64,000 bases of DNA from Eremophila alpestris peregrina (GCA_009792885.1 WMCF01000021.1:5305690-5369689); one strand, 5' to 3'; positions 12,060 to 25,005 are shown, counted from the stretch's first letter. The notes: generated by a model from the sequence alone, not told the origin. A program made the numbers and translations.

Positions 12060-13760
12060 TGCCTTCCCAAAGATGGCAGCAGTTTATAATATTATTTCTG
12101 ATTAACTGGCATTGCATCTTCAGTATTCCCTTGAAAGGTGAGATTCTGAAACGATTGCTCTGCTTTTTTCCTAAAGACTAATGTAATAAAACAAAATGAT
12201 AATACGCTGATGAAAAAAAAAATCTTAATTTGCTGCTAAGTTACAGCAATATAAAGTTAAAATGTTTTTCTTTGCTCAAGTCATTTAAATTAATAATGTG
12301 TGTCATTAAGTGAAATCTCACAGAGGATTTTTTCTTCTTTGCCATTAAGTCTGCTGGCTGCAGCGAAAATGAAATATTCTATGAGGCTTGAGCAATCATC
12401 TATCTCTAAGCTACAGTGTGCCTGCTGCCAGATGTTCAGGTGCTGGTGCTGCTGCTTTGACATGTATATCTCTTCCAGGCAAAAAAAACAATATATACAT
12501 CAGTCCAGGTGCAAGGTGGCCTTGCCAGCAAACCTGCCTCCTCCTGGCTGTGACACTCATCCACTCCCCGTCAGAGTGTGTACGTTGGAAGGGGATTGTA
12601 ATTAACCCCTGGAAAGCATAGGTTTCACTAAAGTGATGTGCACAGTAATGATATTGTTAGCTTCCTTAATTTCCAGTTTCACCATCAATTATGCCATGTG
12701 TTTCATCCAGTTGGTGCTACCCTCCCAGTGTTAATTATAACCTACAAGACTGTTACAGTTAATTTTATGGCAAGCATATTGTCTCTTCAAGGCTCCACAG
12801 CAGCTCATAAATTATCTTGAAGGTAAAATGTAACTTGGGGAACTAGTTATGAAAATTCCATCCATCTCGCTTAGGAGGTGCAGCTGCTACTGTCAGCTGC
12901 CTGGCTGCTGCATTGTGAAGGAATTATGGTGGGTCAGGTTTAAGAGGCGAGGCCCAGGCTGTCACTGAGGAGAAAGGCTGTCCTGGCCCTGTCAGACAAG
13001 TACCTTCTGCCAGTCCCTGGTGGTTTCACTTTGCAGGCAGTAAAAGGCAGGCAGTGCAGGTGGATGGTCCCCAAGCTGTCTCTATTCATTACTTTACAGA
13101 AACTTGTTTTAGGTAGGCAGGTACGGAGACCTTCTCACTGTTGTCATAATGTTAGGCATCATCTGCAAAGTGCAAGATAGATAACTCTATAAATAACTCC
13201 CTGTTCTGTTGGGATGGGCTGGTGAAGAAAGGATGATTAGCACTGTGGAGGCACATGAAATAGCTGGCTGGTTTGTAAAATGACTGTTGGTTTAATTGTA
13301 GCAATGGCTTGGTCTGGGAGAGCACATCTGTTCGCCTTTATTTCGCATGCACAATAAGAGGAGGTGCAATTTCACTGCTAAGTAATTTGTGTTGGAGTTT
13401 CACATTAAATAAATTAGCATGGGTTTATATGGACATTATTTATGACATCTGTGTGTGTGTCCTGTTTTTTTCTTGCTGAAGGAACTGCAAACACTAATTT
13501 CTTAAAGAGATATAAAAGTGAGGGGGAATAATGAAAATAAAACAGCCCATTGCTCAGAACAAGGAGATTGGCATTCAGTGCTATTTATATTTTAGTAACA
13601 CACTCTTATTATTAGTAGAATGCCTTATTCTGCTCTTTGTAGCAATAACACAAGATTACCATAGAATATAATGTCTTATTCTGCTGTCTCTTCCTTTAAT
13701 ATTTCGTATTTCAATAGTTTTAAATGCTGTTAAGCTTTGTTCCTTTAAGAACAAAACCAA
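12060..13760. promoter_or_regulatory. candidate conserved non-coding / enhancer cluster
   Basis: A 1.7-kb block without recognisable repeats and with many homeodomain-type cores: TTAATTAT-like words at 12730-12770, TTAAATTAATAATG near 12288, AAATTAGCATGG near 13412. It also holds isolated CpGs in otherwise CpG-poor DNA, for example TTCGCATGCAC at about 13343. A near-duplicate of about 15 bp (ATGCCTTATTCTGCT and ATGTCTTATTCTGCT) lies near 13620 and 13671, and the first copy is flanked to form an imperfect hairpin. The look is that of vertebrate conserved non-coding elements. This is an inference from texture, not a measured alignment. No convincing exon is present. Confidence 0.35.
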
Positions 13761-15539
13761 AGTGCAAATCAAATTTCCTGAGAGGCTTTTTATTCTTCCT
13801 CTCTTTTACCTTTGGAAAAGCCTTCTGTGTTTATGGTGTTGTTTCCTAACCTCATTTACAGCTGGGAGGGCACATGAGAAGGAATACTGAAAGCTAATAC
13901 TTTTCCATAGGCAACCACTGTGCAGATGTGAATGTACAGACCCATTGTGAATGAGTAAATGTTATGAATTCAGTTGAGTAAATGAACAAACACAATAATG
14001 GAAAACAGTAAGGATAATTCATCTAAATAGATATAGCTTGTTTGTTTTGACAGTCTTCATTCAGTTTTAATTATTTTTGGTTATTCAAGACACAGGGCAG
14101 AAAAAAAATTTTCAAAATAGTGCTGACATTGTAAATTAGACCTCTTATGTTTAAAAAGGGAAAAAAAGGCTCATTAGAGCTTGAAAATCACTACACCTGT
14201 AATGTATGGTCTTTATTTCTTTTCCCTCTGGAATTTACAGGAAATGTGCCTATTTTTTAGAGTTGCATCCTTTGAGTCAACAGCACACATTTTGGTTTAT
14301 TCCCAGAAGAAACCACTATGTTCCAACTGACCAGAACCCTGTATTTCTGTTTATTTAGAGAGAAGGTCTGCATTAGGCAGAGCCTTAGGCAAAGTGAGGT
14401 GTACAAACAGGATCACCTCAAGAGTAGACCCAGAGGTGTTGCTTCTCAAAGCTCCTTTTTGGCTTCATCCTTTCCTTACGTCCCACAGAAGAGAAGGGGG
14501 AAAGTTCTATAGTGTTGCTGGAATATCCCATTTAATGTGGGGTTGTTTCACCTGGTTGTGTGTGTTATTATCTCCATGTAGGATGTACTCCTGTAAACAG
14601 AGATGATCTCTAGATACTGCCACAGCAATTCCCCCATTGTGGGGTGCTCCCAGTTAGATTCTGCATCACAGCTGGGGGGTATCTGCAGCTGCTGTTGTGA
14701 AATGCTCATCACTTTGTGCAGATAGAGAAGGCTGAGACAGGAGAGAGCTCTGAGTTTCTTAGGAGACCATTTGACTGCTCAGTATCCAAAACTGTACCAT
14801 TTATTTTGTTTAAAATCATGTGAAAGTATCTGGATTATTGTCATCATCATCTTTTCCCAGCTTGATTTTGCACCATTGCAATGATGCTGAGCTTAAGAAA
14901 GTTACTCTTGATTTACCTTAATGGGGTTGAGAACAGAATTAGAGCACAGGTCCTGGTGAAAATCCTTCACATTTTCTGGTGTTACAATCTCAGGCTTTGA
15001 TTGTGACACTGTTGCAGAAAGAGATGTATCTTATTTGAGAAATCTTTGTGGTTTTAATTTGACACATAAAAAGTGTGTTCTCTTTTAAATATAACAAAAT
15101 TTTTAATGCAATTGAATGAGATTGTTTTGGTTTTTTTTCAGAATAAAGTGCCTTTTTTCCTTAGCTCTTGGCCAACATCGGTAGAAAAAAATTGGCGTTT
15201 GGAAAGAAAACGATGAAGTATTGAAAAATAGTTTTTTTACAAAAATGGATTGAATTATATTACAGCTAATTGGAGAGAGAACAACTTAAGAGTTGGATCC
15301 AAACCACTTAGTTTCACAGGCAGACACATTTAAAAAATATTGTTGTTTGTTACTTGACATGACTCAAAATGTTCTATTATCAACTCAAGAAAAACAGAAT
15401 TTTCAAAGTAGCCTCAGTATTAGTTATTGGATTCCAAAAAAACTTGGAAAGCAAGGATTTGACAGATTGGCTTGTGACTTTAGTCTTATTTATAACACAG
15501 AATTTAGACTTTTGTTTGTTGTAAAATAAAGAATTTAAA
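13761..15539. other. non-coding sequence
   Basis: AT-rich DNA with short A and T runs. I see no exon, RNA gene or repeat family. Confidence 0.4.
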
Positions 15540-16030
15540 GGAATGCAAATGCAAATGTTTGCCAGCTGAGTGTACTATCAGGCAAATGAATTTCCAAGGA
15601 TAAAAATAATGGTAGTTCAAATATACATGAATATAAGAGGGGATTTAAATCTGTGATAGGTTGTGCAAATCAGTGTTGAGGCTTGATGTTTCAAAATGTA
15701 TTAAAAACTTGATATTTTAATATTGTTGTAATAGACAAAAGATTGAGGATTAACATTTTCTGCTTGTTAATAGTTAATAACATTAAGCTCAGGTATCATG
15801 GGGGGAAGGCTGCCATTTGAGGGCCCTCTGAGCTGTTTTTTCTACAAGACAGCCATTCTATAATTTGCCTTGGCTGAGAAGTGTAAAACTTTGAGTAGGA
15901 TTGCTTGACTACTGTAATACTATGCAAATTTAATTGTGTAATCAAAGTTACACGGTTAAGAAATGAGATGTTGGTATTTTGGTTCTTGACTCAGCAGAAA
16001 TACCAAATAAAATCATTTCAATAACATTTA
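15540..16030. promoter_or_regulatory. octamer-rich candidate regulatory segment
   Basis: Two POU octamers (ATGCAAAT) overlap by two bases at 15543-15550 and 15549-15556. A third lies at 15922-15929, directly followed by TTAATTG. The stretch also contains GTTAATAGTTAATAAC near 15766, resembling paired HNF1/homeodomain half sites. Three exact octamers in under 400 bp is more than expected by chance, even in AT-rich DNA. The target gene is unknown. Confidence 0.35.
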
Positions 16031-16479
16031 TTGTTTCTTTGAAGGCAAACAGCTTGAAACAGGATAAATAGAATCATGTATGAGAGTTTTCACATGTCCA
16101 AGGCAAGCTACTCCAAGTGTTTCTCTGACTTTTAGCATAAATTCAGGTCCTTTTGTCCTTCAGTGTAACTGCACACAGAAGTACTTTGCTAAAGACATCC
16201 TGTTCATGGAGATGGTCTGTACTTAGGATTTCTTGCTGTGTACATTGTCTGTACAAGGAAATCCTCTTGGTATCTCATCAGAGGATTTTAAAGCAAACAA
16301 AGTGGCCGAAAGAAACAAAAAAATCCAGTAAAAGAAAATCAACCCCCCCTGAACTTTATGACGTACCCAAGTTTATGAAATATGTGACTTCTCTTTTTTC
16401 TCACTGGAACCTATTAGTATATGCATTAGTGTGCTAACATAGATGGTGATCCTAAAGTGTTGACTTGACTTTTTCTGCA

Positions 16480-16514
16480 CTTTTTTTAGTCCTTTTTTTA
16501 GACTTTTTTTAGTC
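16480..16514. repeat. short T-rich tandem repeat, three units
   Basis: Three consecutive units CTTTTTTTAGTC, CTTTTTTTAGA and CTTTTTTTAGTC (period 11-12 bp). Each unit ends like a minimal acceptor site, but no open exon follows. Confidence 0.8.
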
Positions 16515-19500
16515 TTAATTGCTCACAGATATGGAAAAGTCTTCCTTCAATTTCTGCTAATTCTTATTCTTATCCTACAAAATAAACTGTAAGAAAACAG
16601 CATGTTGTCAATTATTCCTTGAAAATTTTTAAGCATACAAGTTTTAAAAATGTATCAATTATTATGAGGGGCGGTCGAAGATGAATGCAGAAAAATAATT
16701 TTGTTTGCCTGCTGTATTTTTGCTCAAAGCTTGGCCTTTTTTAAAGCATATTATTTCTCTGTGTCACGCACAAAAAAGTAACCCTACAAGATTTATTGGC
16801 GTTTGTATGGAAAAAATGAAAGGATTTTCATGTTTTGTAAGAAACTTAATACACTCTCACAGATGGTCCAGCTCAGGTGTGATTTTAATTATGAGATAAA
16901 ACAAAGCCCAACACAGTAGGAAGTAGTCTTAATAAACGGCCTGAAGCTTTTGTCTTCATGTGTCAAAAAGCCTTTTTATTGTGTGATGAAATTCTTTTCC
17001 TAGCTGTTTCTAAAAATCGGTTGAAAAAAATACAAGGGCTTCCAGGGTTCAAGTGAATTATTTTAGTCAAGTTAAAAATAAGATTTTTTTTTTCATTTTT
17101 CCTCTCAGCAAGTTTAGACTTCTGGCAAATGATAGAAAAAATGCATTAATAATAATTAAACCTCCAAGGACACAAATGCTTTAGTTATAAGTAAAATAAT
17201 TTTCAAATTAGACATTGTCATTGTTTATTGCAGTATCACATAGCTTAGTAGTAACACAAACTGAGAATTTGCTAAGCTTGGCTTAAACTGCACTATCAGA
17301 AACTTACATTAATTTAAGCCTGGCTATGGTATGCAGCCTTCATTATTAAAACACAAAAAGTATGATCCTGTTGTTAAATATTACTAATATATTATAATAA
17401 TGTTGTACTGTCTTTCCCTTAGTGGGGAATTATGAGGACCCCATGTTAGGACCTCAGTGTCCTGACATAGTTAATTATCCATAGATAATGGTTTTCAGCA
17501 GTGGCTGTTCTGAACATCACAACCTGACTGTTAAGGGCTTAATAAATATTTGCAGACTCAGGTGCAGAGCACCTCAGTCCTCCTCAGCAGAAGCAAACAG
17601 CTGTGGTTGCCTTCCTGTGCCATACATCACCCCCAGCCTCTCATTTGTCCTGGCAAACCTAATGGTGCAAATGGCAAGTTTTATGTCCTGTGCTAGACTG
17701 GGGTAATGTTTGCTGCAGAAGTGCTAGCTTACCTTTCAGGAGTCATCTGTCTTTTCTAATGCACAAATACCTTAGGAAGCTGAGACTTCTGGGGTTCCTT
17801 ACTCAAATGCTGTGTGTACTGATAAAATTATTTAAAGCTTCATTTTAGAGTGTGTGACCACTCTCACCACCCGTGCTGGAAGGTGGAAAACTACAACCAG
17901 ATGGTTCACAATTGAAATCTGTATCCATGAGCTTACTTTTAGGGAACAGTTATTTGTAATAATTATTTTAATTATAGGACGCTGAAGAGCTTAATCATAA
18001 TGAGCTTTTACAAGTAATAAAGGTTAGGGATTTTTTTTTTCCTGTGTGGTTGAATACATCTCATGGGAGGAAGTACCCCTAAGCTCCAGGTAGCTGTGTA
18101 TCACCTTAAATTAGGGCTTGCAGTATTGGGTGATTCTTACATAACATCCCAACTGTAATTGCTGTTGAATAATGGAGTGAGAGGAGGAAATTCTGGGGTT
18201 TTGTATGTGGAACTGAGCCACATTCAGAGACATTCCAGAAATGGCATAACTTACGTGGTCTTTGATGCTTAGTAGTCAGTGAGCTTCTCTGTCTAACCAG
18301 TTACAACAGCAGTCATATTTGAAATGCTACTCAAAAACTTTTTGGCATTCAGTCCAAAATAAACCCACCAGCTTAACTTCTTCATATTTTTCTTATAGAT
18401 TTCAATGCTTTCAGCAAAAGCCCTAAGGGGAAGTTCTTGGCTTTTTTCCCCCAGAAATTTTTATTCTCTGCTTCTTCCTTGCCTTGCCATCCATGCATCA
18501 TTGGTCCTCATCCTTTTCCATTTTTGGATTTTAATTAAACTTGTGTGGTCATATTCATCAGGTATTATGAGGGGGTATAATATAAAGAGTAATTGATAAT
18601 AAATTGATAATGATGTGGTTCAAGTTTTGACAGTGTGGTGATCGAGGGAGCATTTGGAAGAATACTATATGGTCCATATTCTATAGAATCTATAGTGCAG
18701 TTTAGGCATTAAAATGATCCTTGTCTTTCATGTTCTGTACTAAGCACTCTGATTCTCAGATTTTCTAGGAAATCAGTTATTGATGAGCAGGGGAAACAAT
18801 CATGATTGACTGGCATAGATTTCTGTGAAGCATGGATCCTCAGCACTGGTTACCCTGGTCTCTGCAACACTCCTAACAGGTTTCTGGTTGTCAAACACAA
18901 ATTTTATTATTCTTACCATTCAGCAAACTGTAGTGACTGGAAGAAATCAGTCTTAATACTACTGTGAGCTTTATGTTTCAGTTGAATTTGTGATTATGGT
19001 GTTGCTTGTTCAGTTCTGAGCTGCATTCTCCTTCTGCTATGGATGTGAGCAGTGCTAACATGTCACTAACCTGGCCTGGCTATCTGGCTAAGTTATTAAT
19101 GTCACAAAAGAACCCCAAAGTAAACAAAGGGTGCTGTATTTCAGTGGTGATAGTCCTAAGTGTTACATCTCCCCATCAAACAGAAGGTGCAATGGCAGTG
19201 CTCACTTTCCCTTAACTTTTAATGGTGCAAACCCAAAAGTTACATGGAAAACACAGACATGACTCCAGGATTAAAACTCAGTGTTGGATTAATTTAACTC
19301 AATCATATTCCTTTCTGATTGGGTGCACTTTAAATTGTGTTGGAACTATTCTGTTGGTAGCCTATGTCCCTTTGTGTCATTAACAAAATGTAACTGGTCT
19401 TCATCTGTTGGGTTGGAGAGGGTGGGGGATTTAATCTTCAAAATAATCAAGGCAAGAAGCTTTTGGGTCATGAAAGTAAATGTTTTTGATCCTGTGTTGT

Positions 19501-20376
19501 CAGATACCACAATTTTCTCCACAGCAAACTTAGATGAAACAGAAAACTGATACACTGAGCCACTGGAATTGCAGTCTTGTAATTTAGAAATATCTACTTT
19601 ATCCTTTATAATTCACTAAGATTCTTCAGTCTGAATCTGATATAGGTAGGAGCCAAGACAAACAGTAACCATTTATAATCATTCAGAACAGTTTGGATTT
19701 CACTAGAATGTAAAGCCAAAGAGTTCTTGGCATTGTTTCATGTGTCTTACAAGGATAGAAAGTGTATTTAAATTGTAGTATTCACCATAGCTGCATGTTT
19801 CTGTAATATCTGCAAGCTTTAATTTTTAGCATTATAATGATATGAAAATATGGTATGCCAAAATTGCTTACTTTGCCAGGTGAAGAACTCAATTTCAGGT
19901 CTTTTAACTTGCTAGAAATAGTGTGTACAAAAAGCTGTCAGCAGTCCTTCAAGCAGGAGTGAGAATGCAGTGGTACCAGGGGTGCCATACATGTGCTGAT
20001 ATGGAGAGAAGGGCAGGTGTGCATCCCTTCTGTGTGGGGTGTTGTCCTGGAGTGCTGACACCTAGTAAGAGTTTTGATCCTTCAGAACACTTCTGAATTC
20101 ACAGCTGACTTGCTGGGCTTTTAAAGAACAAGTACTGCAGCAGAGAGTGTTTGCAGGACTGAGCCATAAAATTGCTTTTTTGTGTGTGTGTGATTTACTT
20201 GTTTCAGAGATATTTGCCTACTAGCTATAGCTCTGAGTGAGTGTTCCAGTTGCACAGGACAAAAGTGGAAACTGCATTTATTTTGCCTCAGGATCTTTAG
20301 TTCTAGAATTATAAAAGCTATCAAAATAGGCTCTGCCCCTCATTTTTGTATGTTACTGACCTTCCACCCAACATGT

Positions 20377-20390
20377 GTGTGCATGCACAC
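20377..20390. repeat. 14-bp perfect palindrome, alternating purine/pyrimidine
   Basis: GTGTGCATGCACAC is perfectly palindromic and alternates purine with pyrimidine throughout, a Z-DNA-prone arrangement. It lies in a short TG/CA-rich stretch (20373-20391). Confidence 0.75.
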
Positions 20391-20839
20391 CTGACTTCCA
20401 GGTATGTATGTGGAGTTGATACACAAAGACTCCTTCTAGTGAGGAGAGTTTGCCAGGATATCATTCAGAATTTGTCGTCTTGCCCTGTCCTTCTGAATTA
20501 TAAATAACTTAAGAATCAGAGCAACAGTGTAATTGCCCTGTACCTCCAGGAAGTTCTTTTTAGTATAGGTTAAACCATTTATTCTACCTTATATAACATT
20601 TAGAAATCCCTAGATGAAATTGCCAGTATATATGACAATGAAAAAGAGAGAAGCCTCATGTTTACAAAATCCATGCTGGGAAAGCATTATGGCAAAAACA
20701 CTGTAGTACTCTACTCTTTACAGCTGAAACTTGGGAAATGCTTTGCCCTGGACATAGGTGAGTTTATGGTGAGCTTTCCACATCTGGGGTCAGGCAGCAG
20801 CCAGGGCTGTGTTTCCCTCAGACGTGAGCTGGGCTGGCG

Positions 20840-20960
20840 TTTCTGACAGACGTGCAAACAGATGCAGGCGTTGTTGCTAATGACAGGTGATTATAAGTGG
20901 CATGGGTGCCAAGGTAATTAAACCATGCCTTGACAGGAACATTTGGTGAAATGGTATTTC
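20840..20960. promoter_or_regulatory. candidate non-coding regulatory element
   Basis: Contains AATGACAGGTG, which combines a MEIS/TGIF-type TGACAG with an E-box-like CAGGTG. AAGGTAATTAAACC, a homeodomain core, follows about 30 bp later. Two CpGs persist in the first 40 bp. Non-repetitive texture suggests a conserved element, but this is inferred without alignment. Confidence 0.25.
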
Positions 20961-21779
20961 AGCATTAGAAAAATTGTTGCAACACTTTTTTTTTTTCCCC
21001 TGCTAAGCTATAACCTGAATATCATTCATTTTGGTTCTTTGGCCAGAGTGCTCCCAAACCTGCTCCCTGCTTTATGTGTAGAAGTACTGAGAAATAGCAC
21101 CAATACATAGCAGTGGGGTTTTGGAGCTTGGAATTGAAGCATCTGCTTCTAAGAAGGCTTTTAGCATATAAATACAGTAAAAAGTCCAGCATGGAGGGAT
21201 TGGTGATGTATTATCTTACTTCATGACAAGATAATGGTTATTGTGCCAGATTTATTAATGGATGAAATATTGTGCTACTGTTTGTCATATATCTCTTATT
21301 GGACATCTTAACTGCTTTTACTGCTGCAAATTGTAGTTTCTAAATCTATTTAAGATTTTTTTGTGTGTGTGAATGTACTTCACAATGAAATACAGTTTAT
21401 TCTTAAAGTGAAAATAATGGTTGCTTGAGAAGTAATGCACTTGATATTAGAACTTTTATGAACTTCAGGCAGTATCTTCTCAGCTCTTCATACTGCAATT
21501 TCATAGTTTAGGATGACTTTATCTTTCCCAATTTCTGTAGCTGATAGTGAGTAATGCTGAAGTTCCTTATTGATCTCAGAATTTCAAGCAGCCCTTTATT
21601 TAAAATATTCACTTACATATTGCATCAGAGCAGTGCAAAAATTTGGTTTAATACTATAAATTAATCAAAATTGATTTAATAAAATATGAAAGATCTAGTT
21701 TAGAGATATTTTTCCATTATTCTGTATGAAATTCATTATAATCTTAGGATGGAATCTAACTGTTCACATTATTGATGTT

Positions 21780-21990
21780 CCTTTGGTTTCTGCTTCAGCC
21801 TTGAAGCGATAAGTGTTTAATATAATAATCTCAGCTGAAATTCTGGGCTTCTGTGAAATTTGGGAACAGAATTTAATCCTGTTTATTTTTCATTCAGCGC
21901 ACTCAGGATGGAAAGAAATTTCTCTCTGCTTGTTGATTAGGGCATCATTAAGCAGAATAAGAAACTGCTACAAATATTCAATTGTAGCTA
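21780..21990. promoter_or_regulatory. candidate non-coding regulatory element
   Basis: Non-repetitive segment with TTTAATCCTG (OTX/bicoid-like TAATCC), GTTGATTAGGGCATCATTAAG and CAATTGTAGCTAAT. It also has two CpGs, in AAGCGATAAG and CAGCGCAC. The motif density suggests an enhancer-type element. The evidence is texture only. Confidence 0.25.
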
Positions 21991-23689
21991 ATACAGTCTT
22001 AACATGCAGGCTGGGCACTTAGCAAAGGGTCTTTGAAATATAGTAACTCTCCATTTAAAAAGGAGGTTCTTAAAAAGAATATGGTGAATTTTGACAACAC
22101 TTACTTGAAGAGATGCAATTAAATGGTTTCTCAGATACCTTTCTTCCATATTCTTTTAAGAAGGTAAAATTGAGCTAAACCCATCAAGATGTCAAGGAAA
22201 TTTTCAGTGTTTTTTGTTCCCTTTTTTTTTTTTCTTTCCCTGATCACTCAGTTCAGGTCTCTCAACTTTGCATCCCCTGAATTCTGATGAATGGGTAATA
22301 GAATGTTGATGTTCAGCTGATACAACTTGAGCATTTTAAGCCTGAGAAAGATCCTGTAAATAATTTGTATGGTCTGAAGAAGCTGGTTTGAATGTATCTG
22401 ATGAATTCAAGTGTGGCAGAGGTGAGTGGTGTGCCTGTCAAACGCTGCAGCAATGACCTAGCAAAGTGAAGTAGTGCCTCTACAGAAAAAATAGATTAGG
22501 GGATCACTTGTAAGGATTGTAAAGCTGAGAAGAGAGAGGGCAACTGGAATTTTTGCATTTAGAATTTTTATGTACAGGAGTGTTTCAGAGGTTAGAAGAG
22601 CTTGGCTGTTTTCCATTGTCTTCAGTGAAACAGAAGGTGTGCAAGTTGTGCCCCTGTTACTGTTTGCAGCTTATAAATAAAATACTGTAGCAGAGAGAAA
22701 AGGATTTGGATGCCCATAGTTAAGAGAGGTGTAATATTTGTAAAGCCTATCTGAAATAAAATCAGTGTCATATTGAGGTCCAGAGTTAAGTGTGTGTTTA
22801 TACATACAACTTCTTCAAAGGATTTTAGTGTTACGTGCAAGTAACCGTGGAGCTGCCAGTTCATTTTATTTCTGATGTTGCCTACTAGTCCCTGAAGCAG
22901 ATAAACTATGGATTTTTTTTTTTTTTGATCTTCCATTTGCTAGGCTTTCGTTATATTGTGCTTACAGTCACAATGTCAGCACATAAAATGTTAAACATCA
23001 CTGGTCTGAAAGAAGCTTCCATTGTCTTCTGCTTCTGGTGCCTGGGGATTCTTTCTAGTCTTGCAGTGGTGGTTCTGTCAGTGTAATATGTCATGAAGCA
23101 TTTCTCAGTAATGACAGACATTGAATATGAGTGACAGGAACTCTGACCGAGTGAAATGGGTTCAATTACCAGAGATGTAGGGTTACCTGAGATAAAGCCA
23201 AATGGTCCAATTGTGCTCAGTTTTGACCCTGTGACTCCCAACTATCCAGCAGCAAAGACAAATGGCTGATTAACCATCCCCTAACCCTCCTTTTCTGTGA
23301 TAAACTTGTTTGGATTTCCTTGTCTGAATAAAAATCTAAGTGTGGCATGTTTCTAAAAGGAAATATGATAGGAAAACAATAGATACTGGTGCTAGTCATT
23401 TTCTTCTCTTACCGACACCAAACAGAAAGCTGCCATTCTATCTTGGAATGTATCTAGGACATAGTGTCCAGAAATCAATACAAGATAAATGATTGCTCTC
23501 TTAACCTCACCTTTCTTCTGCTGCAGCGGTTACGTTGCTCCTGTTCACCTGTAGCCAACCTGACGCCAGAATAAATGAGAGAACCTGCCATGAAAAGGAT
23601 CTTCTTGGGTTTTTTTTGTGTTGGAGGGTTTTTGTTGGCTGGGGGGGCAGGGGTTGCTAGTCACTATTGAGAGCCGTTTTACACTTGTT

Positions 23690-24310
23690 CTAGTCCAGTG
23701 CCTACAGCTCCCAGATAGAGTTATAGCAAGCTCCCTAATTAAACTGTCGCTGTCTGCCCTCACTTGACTGCCTTTACAAAGTCATTTAACTAACAGACAT
23801 TCCTGACTATTAAAGCTAGGAGCTGCGTGTCTCCTGTGCTGCAGATAAAATGAATGAAATTTGTTAATCTCCACTGACACTTGATCCTAGATGTTGAACT
23901 AACGCTGTTGCACCTGAACTTTTTCTTTATTGTAATTACCTCTCGTGTTATTATTTCATGTAATAAATTGGAAGAAAATTTCAACAGGTATTAAATTATT
24001 CAAGCTGATTTATGGATACTGAGTGAATATGACGTTCATCTTGTGCATTCTTCGAAAGCACAATTCAGTGGATGTTCAGAGCTGGATTCAAGGTTCTCAC
24101 TAATAGAAAACAGTAGTAAGATGATGTATTTCCTTCATCTGAAAGGAATGCCATTTTAAAGTCTCTACCTTTAGTAATGAAGATAAATTTCGCCTTTGTG
24201 ATTTTATCTACTCTTAAATTAAGCAAATATTTTGATTGAAAATTTAATACATTTTCAAATAGCCCATCAAAAAATTGCATTGCATTGGTAGAATTAGAAG
24301 GGTTCAAGTT
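23690..24310. promoter_or_regulatory. candidate conserved non-coding element
   Basis: A 600-bp non-repetitive block with several CpGs in CpG-poor surroundings (CTGTCGCTG, GCTGCGTGTC, TAACGCTG, CTCTCGTG, ATGACGTTC). Homeodomain or paired-type cores include CCTAATTAAACTG and TTGTAATTACCTC. ATGACGTTC resembles a CREB/ATF half site. Open frames of 60-80 codons on the minus strand are within chance. This is one of the stronger conserved-element candidates in the window. Confidence 0.35.
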
Positions 24311-24409
24311 ACAGGTTAGAAAACAGTTCTATTTGAAGGAACAAACACTTTAAAGGAAGATTTGTAGATTATTTTCCATCTTCTCTATTTACTTAGTGTT
24401 CTTTTTCTG

Positions 24410-24545
24410 TCATAGATTTCAAGTCCAGAAGGGACATTTAGACCATGCTCCTGTATATTTTAAGAAGTTACATTTCACTTGGCTGTCCCTTTATTGAGCC
24501 CAGTGATTTGTCTTTGGGTTCAAATGCATGTTTCAGCATGGTTTA
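24410..24545 (-). mobile_element. old CR1-type LINE 3' fragment, inverted
   Basis: The segment begins TCATAGATTTCAAGTCCAGA, followed by AGGGAC, a mutated reverse complement of the 3' end of old amniote CR1 elements. It continues through CTCCTGTATAT and ATTGAGCCCAGTGATTTGT, which also fit that family from memory of the consensus. The element therefore points to the minus strand, with its 3' end at 24410. It is heavily diverged and truncated at its 5' side, with no coding capacity. Confidence 0.6.
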
Positions 24546-25005
24546 AGGATAGTGGGAAATGGGAATCTACCATTTCTCTGGAAATGGAATCAATTGCTAA
24601 TTAGCCTCACAACTTAAAAGTTGAATTTTCTGTTTCCTATTGGAATGCTTTGCTTCAGCAGCCTTTCTGCAATACTTCCTTCCTATGATTTTTTTTTTCT
24701 GCTGGTAGGGAAAAACCCCAGCATTAGTGTCCAGTACTTTCTGCAGAAGGATGTGTAAGCTGCAGTCATATCAGTCTTCTCTCATTCCCAAAAAACAGGG
24801 CAGACTGAGGTCTAGGAGGGTTTATACTACATATCAGCTACAGGCAGAGCTGCTGCCCTGGGTTCATGAGGTTACATCACGTTAGCTCAAGGCTCTGCAC
24901 CACCTTCTGTTGCATACTTTTAGTCCTGTATTTCCAGTGCTGTGAAGCTTCTGTGGGATCTTTACTGTTTATCCTCTAAAAGGGCACAGCAAGCCAAAAT
25001 ACAAA

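Larger units (their letters stand above)
16031..23689. other. non-coding sequence with scattered motif-dense spots
   Basis: No exon is supported. It contains a T-rich tandem repeat (16480-16514) and a 14-bp alternating palindrome (20377-20390). Pyrimidine runs lie near 20985-21000 and 22205-22240, and a T14 run at 22913-22926. Two motif-dense spots are listed separately (20840-20960, 21780-21990). A third, near 17140-17350, has TAATAATAATTAAA and CATTGTCATTGTTTATTG (SOX/homeodomain-like) and is weaker. The 96- and 104-codon minus-strand frames near 22622-23241 fit chance. Confidence 0.4.
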
